Source of the DNA: Burkholderiales bacterium | GTDB lineage: Bacteria > Pseudomonadota > Gammaproteobacteria > Burkholderiales > CAIKXV01 | Direction: 5' to 3' | Length of the DNA stretch: 21,797 nt | Assembly (NCBI GenBank): GCA_019751575.1 | Contig: JAIENF010000299.1 | Location: 1 to 21,797, forward strand | Part shown: piece by piece, positions 7,652-15,309 of the stretch | Layout of the letters: each line of letters starts with the position of its first letter | How positions within the stretch are numbered: position 1 is the first letter of the stretch | Notes under the pieces: model-generated | What the model was told of the DNA's origin: nothing | The model's input: the letters and a program-made list of their open reading frames with translations, nothing else | The model's database searches: none | Program-made: the position numbers and the translations under genes

Positions 7652-10345
7652 TCAGCCGGCAGCGCGGCCTTGAGGCGATTCACCGCCGGTCGCGTGCGTC
7701 CAGGTACCGCCGCGGTAGCGCTGCGGTGCGCTGCCCGTCGGACCCAGCCGAAGGAGATGCAGCCAGCCGTTGTCCACCAGGGCGCGCACCCCGGGCTGCC
7801 GGCCCAGGATGGCCTCGATCGCAGCCGATGGCGCGTCGATGAAGACATGCAGCCGCAACGGTGCATGGCGCAGCCGTTCGCCATCGTGCAGCGACTGCCA
7901 GGGCAGGCCGATGCGCAGGTCGCCGCCGTTGCCTTCGAACACGCCGAGGTTGCCGCCGACGACGTTGTGCAACAGCTTGCTGCCGCTGCCATAGCGGACG
8001 TTGTCGACCGTCGAGGCGTAGTACTGCATGTTGATCCAGTGCGCCACCACCACCGGCGCGCTCATGATGAGCTCCAGGACGGCGAGCGTCGGATCCTCCG
8101 ACCAGTGGTAGTCATGAAGGAACACGCGGCCCTGCAGGTCAAGGTGCGCCGTGCGCGCCCGCGGCGCGGCGATGAACGCGGCGTTGCCGGCGAGTCCCCA
8201 CTCGGGCCGGGTCTGGGCCCAGTCGTTGGCACGTTGCCGGAGTGCCCGCAGCAGCCGGACGGGCTCCACCCCGGCGAGGTCCGGTGATACCGAAGGTGCC
8301 CGGCGGGCGCGGGCCGCGTCGCTGGCCTCGCGCAGCCGGACCTGCAATCGCGCCAAGGCATCGGCGTGTGTCGTCGGCACGGGCGTGTCCTGGAACAGCA
8401 CGACCTCGTCGGTCGTGGTGTCGTGCACGCCGGCGACGAACCATGTGGTGTCTTCGATCGGCAGGCCACGGACGCGTAGCGCGCTCCGGACGCTGCGGTC
8501 ATTGAGCAGCGAGACGAGCAGCCTGGCGTTCACCTCGCCGCCATGGCCGCCGCAGGCCCCGCATTCGAGCCCGGCCGCATGCGGATTGTTGCGGGTCTGG
8601 CTGCCATGGCCCGCGATCAGCACCAGCGGCGCGAACGGTGCCTTCAGGCCCGCCGCCGCGAGCACGCCGAGGATTCCAGCGCTCAGGTCCACCTCGCGCC
8701 GGGATGCTGCGCCTGCTTCCGGGCCCGCCGCGTCCTCCAGTCGCAGCCGGAGGCGGGATGCCTCCCCGTCGCGCAGTCCGCAGGATTCGACGCGTGCCAC
8801 CGGCGCGACCGACGGCAGGCTGTCCTTCAACAGCTTGCCGACATAGGCGAAACCGAGCGATTCGATGAAGCCGAAGGTGGATGCGGCTGCCGTGCGCACC
8901 GTCGACCAGCTGCGCTGTGTCTGCAACCTGCGCTGGCGCAGCGCACCCAGGCGGGCATCCGGAACGGCATGGGCCGCATGTTCATCACGTTCGGTGGGCT
9001 GCGCGCCATCCCGCGCCACGGTCTCGGTGACGCGGCACGAGGGTGCAAGCAGTCCCGGCACCTGGGCAAACGAGGCAGCCGTACCGAGCGGCACGTAGGC
9101 GATCGGCAGTCCGAAGAAGCCGGCGAAGCCGAGGGTCCGCAGGCCCGGGCTGGTGGCCTCGAGCGCCCGTCGGTAGGGTTCGGAGCGCACGTCGATGCAG
9201 AACATCGCCTGCACCTCGATCGCCGCCGCCGGCGCTGCAGCGGGTGCATCGGTCGTCGACGCGAGCGCGTCGCACAGCGTGCGGCTGTATGCGTGTTCGA
9301 CGGCGGACTGCAGCAGCCAGTCGATGCAGTGACGCGCGTCGTCCTGCGCCAGGCGCAGCGCAGCCGCTTCGCGCCGCGCTGCGCGCAGGCGATCGGCCAG
9401 AGACGGATCGTCGCGCAGCAGCAGCCATTCCCATCCGGCCCGCACGGCCAGCAGTTCGACGATCGGATCGATCATCGGCTCGACCGGGGTGCGATCATCC
9501 GGGCCGGTCCCGATCCCGGTCGCGGCCGGCGATGCAGGCGCGTCCCCGTCGAGCACTCGCTGGTGGCGCAGGTAGGCACACCAGGCCGCCCAGCCACCGA
9601 TGTCGAGCAGCAGCGCTTCACACCATTCCTCGAGGTCGCTGCCGTCGATGCACAGCGCATCGGCGACGGCGCTGATCACGTCCAGCGGATCCTCGGGAAG
9701 CGTCAGGGCATGGACCCGCAGCGCGGGGCTTGCAGGACGCGAGGGCAGGACGCGGTCGAAGGCCATCCACTCGCGCCAGCTTGCGTACAGTCCGCGGCCG
9801 TCGTCCGGCCGCCATGCGGACTGGCTGCCGTCGAAGAAGGCGGCGTTGTGCTGGCTGATCTGGTGAACGACGATGTCGGCCCAGCGCAGGGGCTGCCCCG
9901 GCAGGTGTGGCGGCTCGGCAACTGCGGTGGCCAGGGGCAGCCGAGGATGTTCCGGCGGCGGCACGGTGGCGGCCTCGTCCAGCGCGGCGAGCAAGGCGTC
10001 GAACATGGCGTCGGATCGACCCAGGGCATGCCCGGCAGGCAGCAGTGGGTCGGTGCATCCCGCCTCGATCCACTGCTCGGTCGCAGCTTGCAGGTCTTCG
10101 CACCCGATACGTCCCGCGAGCCACTCTTCCCGATACCATGTGCGCGGCATCGACAGGCGCGTCCCGCTCAGCCAGCGCAACCGTGCGTGCGCTTCGGCGA
10201 TCGGCTTGTCTGCATGTCCCTGGTACGGATTGACCGCGATCAGCCGGTCGAGCGGCCAGGCCGGTGCGATGCGGCCGGTCGCGGCTTCGATGGCGGCGAT
10301 CACGGACCGGGCGCGGGCCGCAATGGCGTCAATCGGTGCGTTCAT
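7652..10345 (-). CDS. dabA: Inorganic carbon transporter subunit DabA (UPF0753/DUF2309)
   Basis: This is the soluble, zinc-dependent, beta-carbonic-anhydrase-like subunit of the DAB system, which works with the membrane subunit DabB to accumulate bicarbonate in the cytoplasm. The 897-residue product has all four expected zinc/active-site positions: Cys383 and Asp385 in MFCIDVRSEP, His580 in AGHGSQTRNNP and Cys595 in LECGACGGHGG. Their spacing (2 and 15 residues within the pairs) matches the characterised DabA C-x-D and H-x14-C pairs. Other family blocks are WPLDRLIAVNPYQG near 31 and HYHWSEDPTLAVLELIMSAPVVVAHWINMQYYASTVDN near the C-terminus. The ATG at 10345 overlaps the dabB stop as ATGA. 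The longer frame to 10375 would start inside dabB and is less likely. The complete active site argues for a functional protein. Confidence 0.94.
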   Translation of the reverse strand: MNAPIDAIAARARSVIAAIEAATGRIAPAWPLDRLIAVNPYQGHADKPIAEAHARLRWLSGTRLSMPRTWYREEWLAGRIGCEDLQAATEQWIEAGCTDPLLPAGHALGRSDAMFDALLAALDEAATVPPPEHPRLPLATAVAEPPHLPGQPLRWADIVVHQISQHNAAFFDGSQSAWRPDDGRGLYASWREWMAFDRVLPSRPASPALRVHALTLPEDPLDVISAVADALCIDGSDLEEWCEALLLDIGGWAAWCAYLRHQRVLDGDAPASPAATGIGTGPDDRTPVEPMIDPIVELLAVRAGWEWLLLRDDPSLADRLRAARREAAALRLAQDDARHCIDWLLQSAVEHAYSRTLCDALASTTDAPAAAPAAAIEVQAMFCIDVRSEPYRRALEATSPGLRTLGFAGFFGLPIAYVPLGTAASFAQVPGLLAPSCRVTETVARDGAQPTERDEHAAHAVPDARLGALRQRRLQTQRSWSTVRTAAASTFGFIESLGFAYVGKLLKDSLPSVAPVARVESCGLRDGEASRLRLRLEDAAGPEAGAASRREVDLSAGILGVLAAAGLKAPFAPLVLIAGHGSQTRNNPHAAGLECGACGGHGGEVNARLLVSLLNDRSVRSALRVRGLPIEDTTWFVAGVHDTTTDEVVLFQDTPVPTTHADALARLQVRLREASDAARARRAPSVSPDLAGVEPVRLLRALRQRANDWAQTRPEWGLAGNAAFIAAPRARTAHLDLQGRVFLHDYHWSEDPTLAVLELIMSAPVVVAHWINMQYYASTVDNVRYGSGSKLLHNVVGGNLGVFEGNGGDLRIGLPWQSLHDGERLRHAPLRLHVFIDAPSAAIEAILGRQPGVRALVDNGWLHLLRLGPTGSAPQRYRGGTWTHATGGESPQGRAAG

Positions 10346-11949
10346 GGACGACTCCCGGGTGTGTGCAACGGCCACGCGCGAAAGCCGGCACGGGTCGTGC
10401 GCTCATCGAGGAACAGGCCGGCGTAGAACCATGGATGAAGACGGCGTGCGAGCGGGCTGGCCGGGGCGGAACGGATCGCCGCCTGCAGCAGGTAGAGTGC
10501 CGCGAACGCCGCCAGAACGGCTGCGGCCAGCAGCCACGGCAGCAGGCCCGTGCCGGCAGCGCGGCCCGGCATCCATCCACTGCCGAACTGGTGCATTCCT
10601 GCGTAGGCAAGTGCGACCGCGCACGCGGACAGCAGCAGCAGGAGCGGCTGTGCCTGTGCGCCGCGCGCGGCGTTGACCAGCAGCGGTGCAAGCACGAGGC
10701 AGGCAACCGCGGCGAGTGCCCACTGCACGGGGTCGATGACGGCAGGTGCATCGTACAGCCATGCCCATGCATGCTGGGCTGCGGCCATCAGGCCGGCGGC
10801 GGCCAGTGCCGCCGCGAGGGCGCTGCTCATCCGCTCCTGCGGCGAACGCTCGGCGAGCGCGAGGGCGGCGGTCCTGTGCACGGTATCGCCGGCCGACAGG
10901 AAGGCGTGGGCCTTGTAGAGGGAATGCGCGACCAGGTGCAGCAGCGCCAGTGCATAGGCACCCAGTCCGACCTGCATCAGCATGAAGCCCATCTGCGCGC
11001 AGGTCGACCAGGCGAGCGAGACCTTGATGCTGATGCGCGTGGTCATGACCAGCGCTGCCAGAACCGCGGTGGTGGTGCCCGCGACCACCAGCAGCACCTG
11101 CGCCGCAGGCACGGCGTCCAGCAGGCCGGACAGGCGGATCAGCACGAAGCCACCCAGGTTCACCACGCCGGCATGCAGCAGCGCGGACACTGGCGTGGGT
11201 GCCTCCATCACCTGGATCAGCCAGCCATGGAACGGCAGCAACGCACACTTGAGCAGGGCCGCCAGGACGACCAGTACCATCGCAAGATGCACCCCAAACG
11301 GAGCCCCGCCCGGAGCCGACAACGCCGGGTGCGCCAGGATGGCATCGATGCGCAGGGTGTCGAGGGTCGTCCAGAGCAACCCGATGGCCGCGAACAGGAA
11401 CAGTTCGGACAGCCGGTTGGCGATCAGCTTCTTGTGCGCGGCAATGCGTGCGGCCGGCCGGTCTTCGTGGAACAGCAACAGTCGTTGCAGGGCACCACTG
11501 GCGATCATCCAGCACGCGGCGAGCGCGAGCAGGTCGTTCGAGATCACCACGCCGCCCACGCCGGCAAGGGTCGCCATCAGCCACATGGCGTAGCGAACCT
11601 GTGCCGGCTCGCCCTCGAGGCAGCGTCGCGAGTAGCCGGCGATCACCCATCCGATGAACGCTACCAGCGTGAGCACGACCGCGCCCGCTGCATCCGTGCG
11701 CAACAGCGATAGTGGCCCGACCGGCAGAACGGCGGCACCCGCTGCAATGAATGCGAGAAGCGAGAGGATCGCCGCCCCCAGTGCGATCGCGCAGGCGGAT
11801 CGCACGAGGGTCCAGGCTGCGGCTGGCGAAGGGCGCGCGACGGCCACCGCGATGGCCGCGACCGCACAGGCGGCAGGCATGCCGAGCAGCAGCATGCTGC
11901 GCCACTCGGGTGCGTCCTGGACCATCGCTGCAAGTGCTGCACTATCCAC
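10342..11949 (-). CDS. dabB: Inorganic carbon transporter membrane subunit DabB (NuoL/Mrp-like)
   Basis: This polytopic membrane protein of the NADH-quinone oxidoreductase subunit L/cation antiporter family is thought to couple ion movement to DabA. From the GTG at 11949 it has 535 residues and a dozen or more hydrophobic segments. The family signature reads LLKCALLPFHGWLIQVMEAPTPVSALLHAGVVNLGG, with KKLIANRLSELFLF before it and SLYKAHAFLSAGD after it. The start is uncertain. GTG 11949 has GGAG 6 nt upstream, ATG 11925 is also possible, and ATG 12024 would add an arginine-rich leader reaching the regulator promoter. The open frame to 12507 runs antisense into the lysR gene and is not real. 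dabA follows with an ATGA overlap, so the two subunits are translationally coupled. Confidence 0.92.
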   Translation of the reverse strand: MDSAALAAMVQDAPEWRSMLLLGMPAACAVAAIAVAVARPSPAAAWTLVRSACAIALGAAILSLLAFIAAGAAVLPVGPLSLLRTDAAGAVVLTLVAFIGWVIAGYSRRCLEGEPAQVRYAMWLMATLAGVGGVVISNDLLALAACWMIASGALQRLLLFHEDRPAARIAAHKKLIANRLSELFLFAAIGLLWTTLDTLRIDAILAHPALSAPGGAPFGVHLAMVLVVLAALLKCALLPFHGWLIQVMEAPTPVSALLHAGVVNLGGFVLIRLSGLLDAVPAAQVLLVVAGTTTAVLAALVMTTRISIKVSLAWSTCAQMGFMLMQVGLGAYALALLHLVAHSLYKAHAFLSAGDTVHRTAALALAERSPQERMSSALAAALAAAGLMAAAQHAWAWLYDAPAVIDPVQWALAAVACLVLAPLLVNAARGAQAQPLLLLLSACAVALAYAGMHQFGSGWMPGRAAGTGLLPWLLAAAVLAAFAALYLLQAAIRSAPASPLARRLHPWFYAGLFLDERTTRAGFRAWPLHTPGSRP

Positions 11950-11988
11950 GTCCGGCTCCGGTCCCTTGCGCGATCGGCGCGATGGCGT

Positions 11989-12022
11989 GAATCTACGCAG
12001 CGGCCGTACATGCGTAAAATTC
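11989..12022. promoter_or_regulatory. Dyad-rich operator candidate between dabB and lysR
   Basis: The 135-nt divergent gap contains an imperfect inverted repeat GAATCTACGC (11989-11998) and GCGTAAAATTC (12012-12022). Nested in it is TACG-N7-CGTA (11994-12008). AT-rich bases interrupt the otherwise GC-rich surroundings. Placement in the gap between a LysR-type gene and its divergent neighbour is where such regulators normally bind. No clear -35/-10 pair was recognised for either gene, and the assignment to this regulator is inference. Confidence 0.4.
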
Positions 12023-12084
12023 ATTGTTCCGCACGATTCGTAAACCAGGAAAGAACGATCAATCCGGCGCCGGGGACCTCCTGC

Positions 12085-12990
12085 ATGGCAAGGCTCAACT
12101 ACCACCACCTGCACTATTTCTGGGCGGTCGCGAAGGACGGCAACCTGACGCGGGCGGCAGCTCGCCTGCACGTGTCGCAATCCGCGCTTTCCAGCCAGAT
12201 CCGGCAGCTCGAGGAGGCGTTCGGGCAACCCCTGTTCACGCGCGTCGGGCGGACGTTGCAGCTGACCGAGGCGGGACACCTCGCGCTGGCTTACTCGGAG
12301 AACATCTTCGCCTCCGGCAGCGAACTGCTCGCGCTGCTGCGCGACGGGCACAGCCAGCAGCGCCAGGTCCTGCGCATCGGTGCGATGGCCACGCTGTCGC
12401 GGAACTTCCAGGAAAACTTCGTGCGTCCGCTGCTTGCGCGCGACGACGTCTCGCTGGCGCTGCAATCGGGCAGCCTGCAGGAACTGCTGGCCCGGCTGCG
12501 CGTGCACGCGATCGACCTCGTGCTATCCAACCAGCGCGTCCCGGCGACCGTCGATGATCCCTGGCGCTGCCGGCGCATCGCGCGGCAGCCGGTGAGCCTC
12601 GTCGGCAAGCCGCGCGCGAAGCGCCGTGCCTTCCGGTTCCCGGAAGAACTGGCCGACGTGCCCCTGCTGCTGCCGGGCCGTGACAACGACATCCGCACCG
12701 GCTTCGACCTCATGTGCGAGCAGCGCGGGCTGCGTTACCGGCTCCGCGCCGAGGTGGACGACATGGCGCTGCTGCGGCTGCTGGCGCGGGATTCGGACAG
12801 TGTCGCGCTGGTGCCCACGGTCGTCGTGCAGGACGAGCTTCGAAACGGCACCCTCGCCGAGTACTGCGTCGTTCCGGACCTGCACGAAAACTTCTACGCG
12901 ATCACGGTGCAGCGGCGCTTCGAGCCACCGCTGCTGAAGACGCTGCTGAAGCGCACCGAAGCCGACGTGCTCGCGTTCGCGAAGCCGTGA
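12085..12990 (+). CDS. LysR-family transcriptional regulator, NhaR-like
   Basis: This is a DNA-binding regulator of 301 residues. The winged HTH is at about 1-60: ARLNYHHLHYFWAVAKDGNLTRAAARLHVSQSALSSQIRQLEEAFGQPLF. A ligand-binding domain of two lobes follows to the end. The NYHHLHYFW opening and overall pattern resemble NhaR, the activator of Na+/H+ antiporter genes. The ATG at 12085 is preferred over the frame-opening ATG at 12010 because family proteins begin just before LNYHHL and the extra 25 residues look unstructured. It is transcribed divergently from dabBA, and the natural inference is control of dabBA, perhaps with the downstream minus-strand genes. The inducer is unknown. Confidence 0.92.
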   Translation: MARLNYHHLHYFWAVAKDGNLTRAAARLHVSQSALSSQIRQLEEAFGQPLFTRVGRTLQLTEAGHLALAYSENIFASGSELLALLRDGHSQQRQVLRIGAMATLSRNFQENFVRPLLARDDVSLALQSGSLQELLARLRVHAIDLVLSNQRVPATVDDPWRCRRIARQPVSLVGKPRAKRRAFRFPEELADVPLLLPGRDNDIRTGFDLMCEQRGLRYRLRAEVDDMALLRLLARDSDSVALVPTVVVQDELRNGTLAEYCVVPDLHENFYAITVQRRFEPPLLKTLLKRTEADVLAFAKP

Positions 12991-13000
12991 CGGGCTGGCT

Positions 13001-13015
13001 GCAACGCGGCGTTGC
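13001..13015. terminator. Hairpin between convergent lysR and HTH genes
   Basis: GCAACG-CGG-CGTTGC is a perfect 6+3+6 inverted repeat in the 33-nt gap between the lysR stop and the stop of the convergent HTH gene. No T-tract follows on either strand, so it is only a possible bidirectional terminator. Confidence 0.35.
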
Positions 13016-13023
13016 CGCAGGTG

Positions 13024-13479
13024 CTACCTGGCTTCCTGCAGTTCCAGCAGGCGCGCCTTCAGCTCACGCTTGCCCAGCGCGCGCAGCCGGGCGATGGTGT
13101 CGATCATCGCCGGCTGGGGCCGGGTCGACGCGGTCTCCCAGTTGTAGATCGTCTGTTCACTCACGTCGAGCAAGGTCGCGAGTTCGCGCACGGTGAGTCC
13201 CAGCCGGCTGCGGAACGACCGCAGGCCTCCGGCACTGAACCGACGGCGCGGCATGTCGGCATCGTCAGCACCGGCGGTCGACCTGGGTGCTGCGTCCTTC
13301 GAGGTCCGCTTGCTCAACTGTGCGACCTCGCGCCGCAGCGCGCTGCATTCGTCCTTCAGTGCCGCGATCACGCGGCGCTGCTGCGCCCAGCGCTTCTTCA
13401 GGGGGGCGATTTCTGCGTTTATCTGGCGCCGGGCGAGCCGGGTGATCTCGTCGCGCAACAGCGATGTAAGGTTTGCCAT
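13024..13479 (-). CDS. Small coiled-coil plus C-terminal HTH DNA-binding protein
   Basis: The 151-residue product has a basic, helical N-terminus (LLRDEITRLARRQINAEIAPLKKR). A charged heptad-like region follows at about 25-57 (LKDECSALRREVAQLSKR), then a flexible linker. The C-terminal HTH of the XRE/Cro type lies at about 86-135 (FRSRLGLTVRELATLLDVSEQTIYNWETASTRPQPA). This order, oligomerising helix first and HTH last, matches a common but uncharacterised betaproteobacterial family. The ATG at 13479 (MANLTSLL) is preferred over the one at 13497 because no Shine-Dalgarno precedes the latter, while an AAGG lies upstream of the former at rather long spacing. A nucleoid-associated or local regulatory role is possible. 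No target can be named. Confidence 0.8.
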   Translation of the reverse strand: MANLTSLLRDEITRLARRQINAEIAPLKKRWAQQRRVIAALKDECSALRREVAQLSKRTSKDAAPRSTAGADDADMPRRRFSAGGLRSFRSRLGLTVRELATLLDVSEQTIYNWETASTRPQPAMIDTIARLRALGKRELKARLLELQEAR

Positions 13480-13530
13480 GTAAACAGCCGCCTTCATGAC
13501 CGATGGAGAAGCAATGGTACGCGGTCGCGC

Positions 13531-13565
13531 GGACCCGGCGCACGGAAACAGTACGCGCCGGGTTC
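13531..13565 (-). terminator. Strong GC-rich stem-loop downstream of the Bug/TctC gene
   Basis: GGACCCGGCGC (13531-13541) pairs with GCGCCGGGTTC (13555-13565). This makes an 11-bp stem with one G-T wobble and a 13-nt loop. It lies 30 nt past the stop of the minus-strand Bug/TctC gene and before the HTH gene, the expected place for a transcript end. There is no T-tract, so termination would be factor-assisted, or the stem may protect the 3' end. Confidence 0.5.
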
Positions 13566-13594
13566 GTGGCGTGGTGCATCGCGAGTGCGTGTGT

Positions 13595-14581
13595 TCAGTC
13601 GGCTCGGATGTCCAGCGCGCGTATCAGCTGGCCGTAGCGCTTCAGGTCGGCGCGGACCAGTTCGGCCGATTCGGCTGCGCTGTTCGCCATCACGTCCGAG
13701 CCGGTCTGCTGGATCGACGCGGTGAGCTCGGGCGTGCGCAGGATACGCACCAGTTCGCCGTTGAGCCGGTCGATCACCGGCGCAGGCGTGCGCGCGGGCA
13801 CCAGCACCATCTGCCAGTTGCCTTCTACATAGTCCGGCAAGCCCGATTCCGCCACGGTGGGCACGTCCGGCAATGCAGCGATGCGCTTGCGCCCGGTGAC
13901 CGCAAGCACGCGCAGCTTGCCCGATGCCAGGTGCGGCCGCACCGCGACCGAGGACGCCCAGGACAGTTTCACTTCGCCGCCGAGCAGCGCCTGGATGGCC
14001 GGGCCGACGCCGCGGTAGGGAACATGCGTGAACTTCACCTTCGCCATCGATGCGAACAGCTCGCCGGCGATGTGCGTGGCGTTGCCGTTGCCACCCGAGC
14101 TGTAGGTGATCTCGCCCGGCTTCGCCCGGGCGAGATCGAGCAGCTGCCTGACCGAGGCCACCGGCAGCGAAGGATGCACCGACAGCAGGTAGGGTTGCCA
14201 CAGCAGCGTCGTGACCGGGGCGAAGTCCCGGGCGGTGTCGAACGGCAGCTTGGGGTAGACCGCCGGGTTCATGGTGAACGTGCTCGCCACCAGCAGCAGG
14301 GTGTAGCCGTCCGGTGCCGCACGCGCCGCCAGTTCGGTACCGATGTTGCCGTTGGCGCCGCTGCGGTTGTCCACCAGCACCGGCTGGCCCCAGGCTTCGG
14401 TCAGCCGCTGGCCGATCAGGCGTGCGAGGAAATCCGACGTGCCGCCGGTGGGGTAGGGCACGATCCAGCGGATCGGCTTGTTCGGAAAGGTGGACGCCGC
14501 GGTTTGCGCGACGGCCGACGGCGCGAGGATCGCCGCGGCAAGCAGCACGGCAGCATTCACGGACAGGCGGGTTCTGGACAT
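13595..14581 (-). CDS. Bug/TctC-family periplasmic solute-binding protein
   Basis: This is a tripartite tricarboxylate transporter-type receptor of 328 residues. It has a Sec signal peptide (hydrophobic to about residue 25, cleavage near AVA-QT), then FPNKPIRWIVPYPTGGTSDFLARLIG, where the GGxxD loop contacts the carboxylate of the ligand. VLVDNRSGANGNIG, AAPDGYTLL, FTHVPYRGVGPAIQALLGGEV and LPDVPTVAESGLPDY follow in normal family order. The second of two adjacent ATGs (14581) is chosen because GGAG lies 5 nt before it. No TctA/TctB membrane subunits are in the window, as is usual for the many orphan Bug proteins of Burkholderiales. The ligand is unknown. The nearby aminotransferase makes an organic or amino acid plausible, but this is inference. 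Confidence 0.93.
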   Translation of the reverse strand: MSRTRLSVNAAVLLAAAILAPSAVAQTAASTFPNKPIRWIVPYPTGGTSDFLARLIGQRLTEAWGQPVLVDNRSGANGNIGTELAARAAPDGYTLLLVASTFTMNPAVYPKLPFDTARDFAPVTTLLWQPYLLSVHPSLPVASVRQLLDLARAKPGEITYSSGGNGNATHIAGELFASMAKVKFTHVPYRGVGPAIQALLGGEVKLSWASSVAVRPHLASGKLRVLAVTGRKRIAALPDVPTVAESGLPDYVEGNWQMVLVPARTPAPVIDRLNGELVRILRTPELTASIQQTGSDVMANSAAESAELVRADLKRYGQLIRALDIRAD

Positions 14582-14706
14582 CATCGCTCCGGGGGTGTCC
14601 TGCCAGGGAAGGTCGGGCAGGCGAGGCTTCGGCGGCTGGCGACCGATTCGAGGCGCAGCAGGTTGTCGTGCGGGGCTGCCGCGCGTGCGAGACGCCATGC
14701 CGGCCA

Positions 14707-15066
14707 TCAGAGGCCGGTCTTGCGGAAGCGTGCGATCACCGGGCCGGTGCTGCGGGTGCGTGACTTGACCTTGGGGCGAATCACCGGTGCCCAGCGCCCG
14801 AGGTCCGACAGCACCGTCCACTCCGGTGTCAGGTGAAGGTTCTCGGTCGCCATCATGTAGATCGCGGTGTAGACCAGGAAACCCTTCGCATTCGGCTGCG
14901 CCTCTCGAAAGCGGAGCACCTCGGTCACCCCGGGCAGCTTCATGATGTTCGGCACATGGTCGTTGTCGTAGATGTCGTTGAATTCGGCCTCGTCCGCCGG
15001 GTCGATTTCGAACGTGATCATCATGCAATGCGCTGCGTCACCGAACCCGCTGTCGATCGTTGCCAT
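14707..15066 (-). CDS. Hypothetical protein, dimeric alpha/beta-barrel (EthD/Dabb-like) type
   Basis: The 119-residue soluble product has a core that reads as a ferredoxin-like half-barrel: a strand MMITFEIDPA, a helix with DEAEFNDIYDNDHVPNIMKLPGV, then TEVLRFREA and FLVYTAIYMMAT. A strand, then a helix ending near HVPNIMKLPGV, then a strand is typical of EthD/Dabb-like small proteins, which form dimers and serve as monooxygenases, isomerases or stability factors. The start at 15066 is chosen because AGGGGA lies 5 nt before it and the residues from the longer frame (to 15123) look random. A 125-nt gap separates it from the Bug/TctC gene downstream. No catalytic residue can be named with confidence. 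Confidence 0.75.
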   Translation of the reverse strand: MATIDSGFGDAAHCMMITFEIDPADEAEFNDIYDNDHVPNIMKLPGVTEVLRFREAQPNAKGFLVYTAIYMMATENLHLTPEWTVLSDLGRWAPVIRPKVKSRTRSTGPVIARFRKTGL

Positions 15067-15158
15067 CCCGGTCCCCTGTTGGTTGATGGATGTCGCTGCA
15101 GCCGTGAGCCTGCCCCACCCCATGTCGATATCGTCGTTGCGCAGGACGAAGCGCTTCG

Positions 15159-15185
15159 CCGGCGCATGGATGAGATTGGCGCCGG
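15159..15185. terminator. Inverted repeat in the gap after the aminotransferase gene
   Basis: CCGGCGC (15159-15165) and GCGCCGG (15179-15185) form a 7-bp stem with a 13-nt loop, in the 243-nt gap between the aminotransferase stop and the small barrel gene. A second weak pair, GCCGG/CCGGC, lies at 15279-15297, nearer the aminotransferase stop. Neither has a T-tract. No gene was seen in this gap. Confidence 0.25.
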
Positions 15186-15309
15186 AACTGGCGAGCTGTC
15201 TACTGCTGAAGAGGCATTCGCTCGAGCGTGGCGCGCACGGGCTCGGTGAAGGAGGCTGCCTTGCACCCCGGGGCGTTGGCCGGACTGCGAGGCCGGCATC
15301 GAGTGTAGC

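Noticed and set aside
4564..7842. 1092-codon open frame on the + strand
   Set aside because: It lies opposite hyuA and the cyclodeaminase-family gene, which have clear family motifs. Its translation is low-complexity His/Arg/Asp-rich sequence typical of antisense frames in high-GC DNA.
6490..7992. Longer 500-residue form of the cyclodeaminase-family protein
   Set aside because: The extra 168 residues overlap dabA in another frame and have no family similarity. A strong AGGAGG and a family-like N-terminus support the start at 7488.
8543..10426. 627-codon open frame on the + strand
   Set aside because: It is antisense to dabA, has no recognisable domain and has the composition of a shadow frame.
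10342..12507. 721-residue form of DabB
   Set aside because: The N-terminal extension is antisense to the lysR gene and lacks membrane segments. Starts at 11949 or 11925 give a normal DabB.
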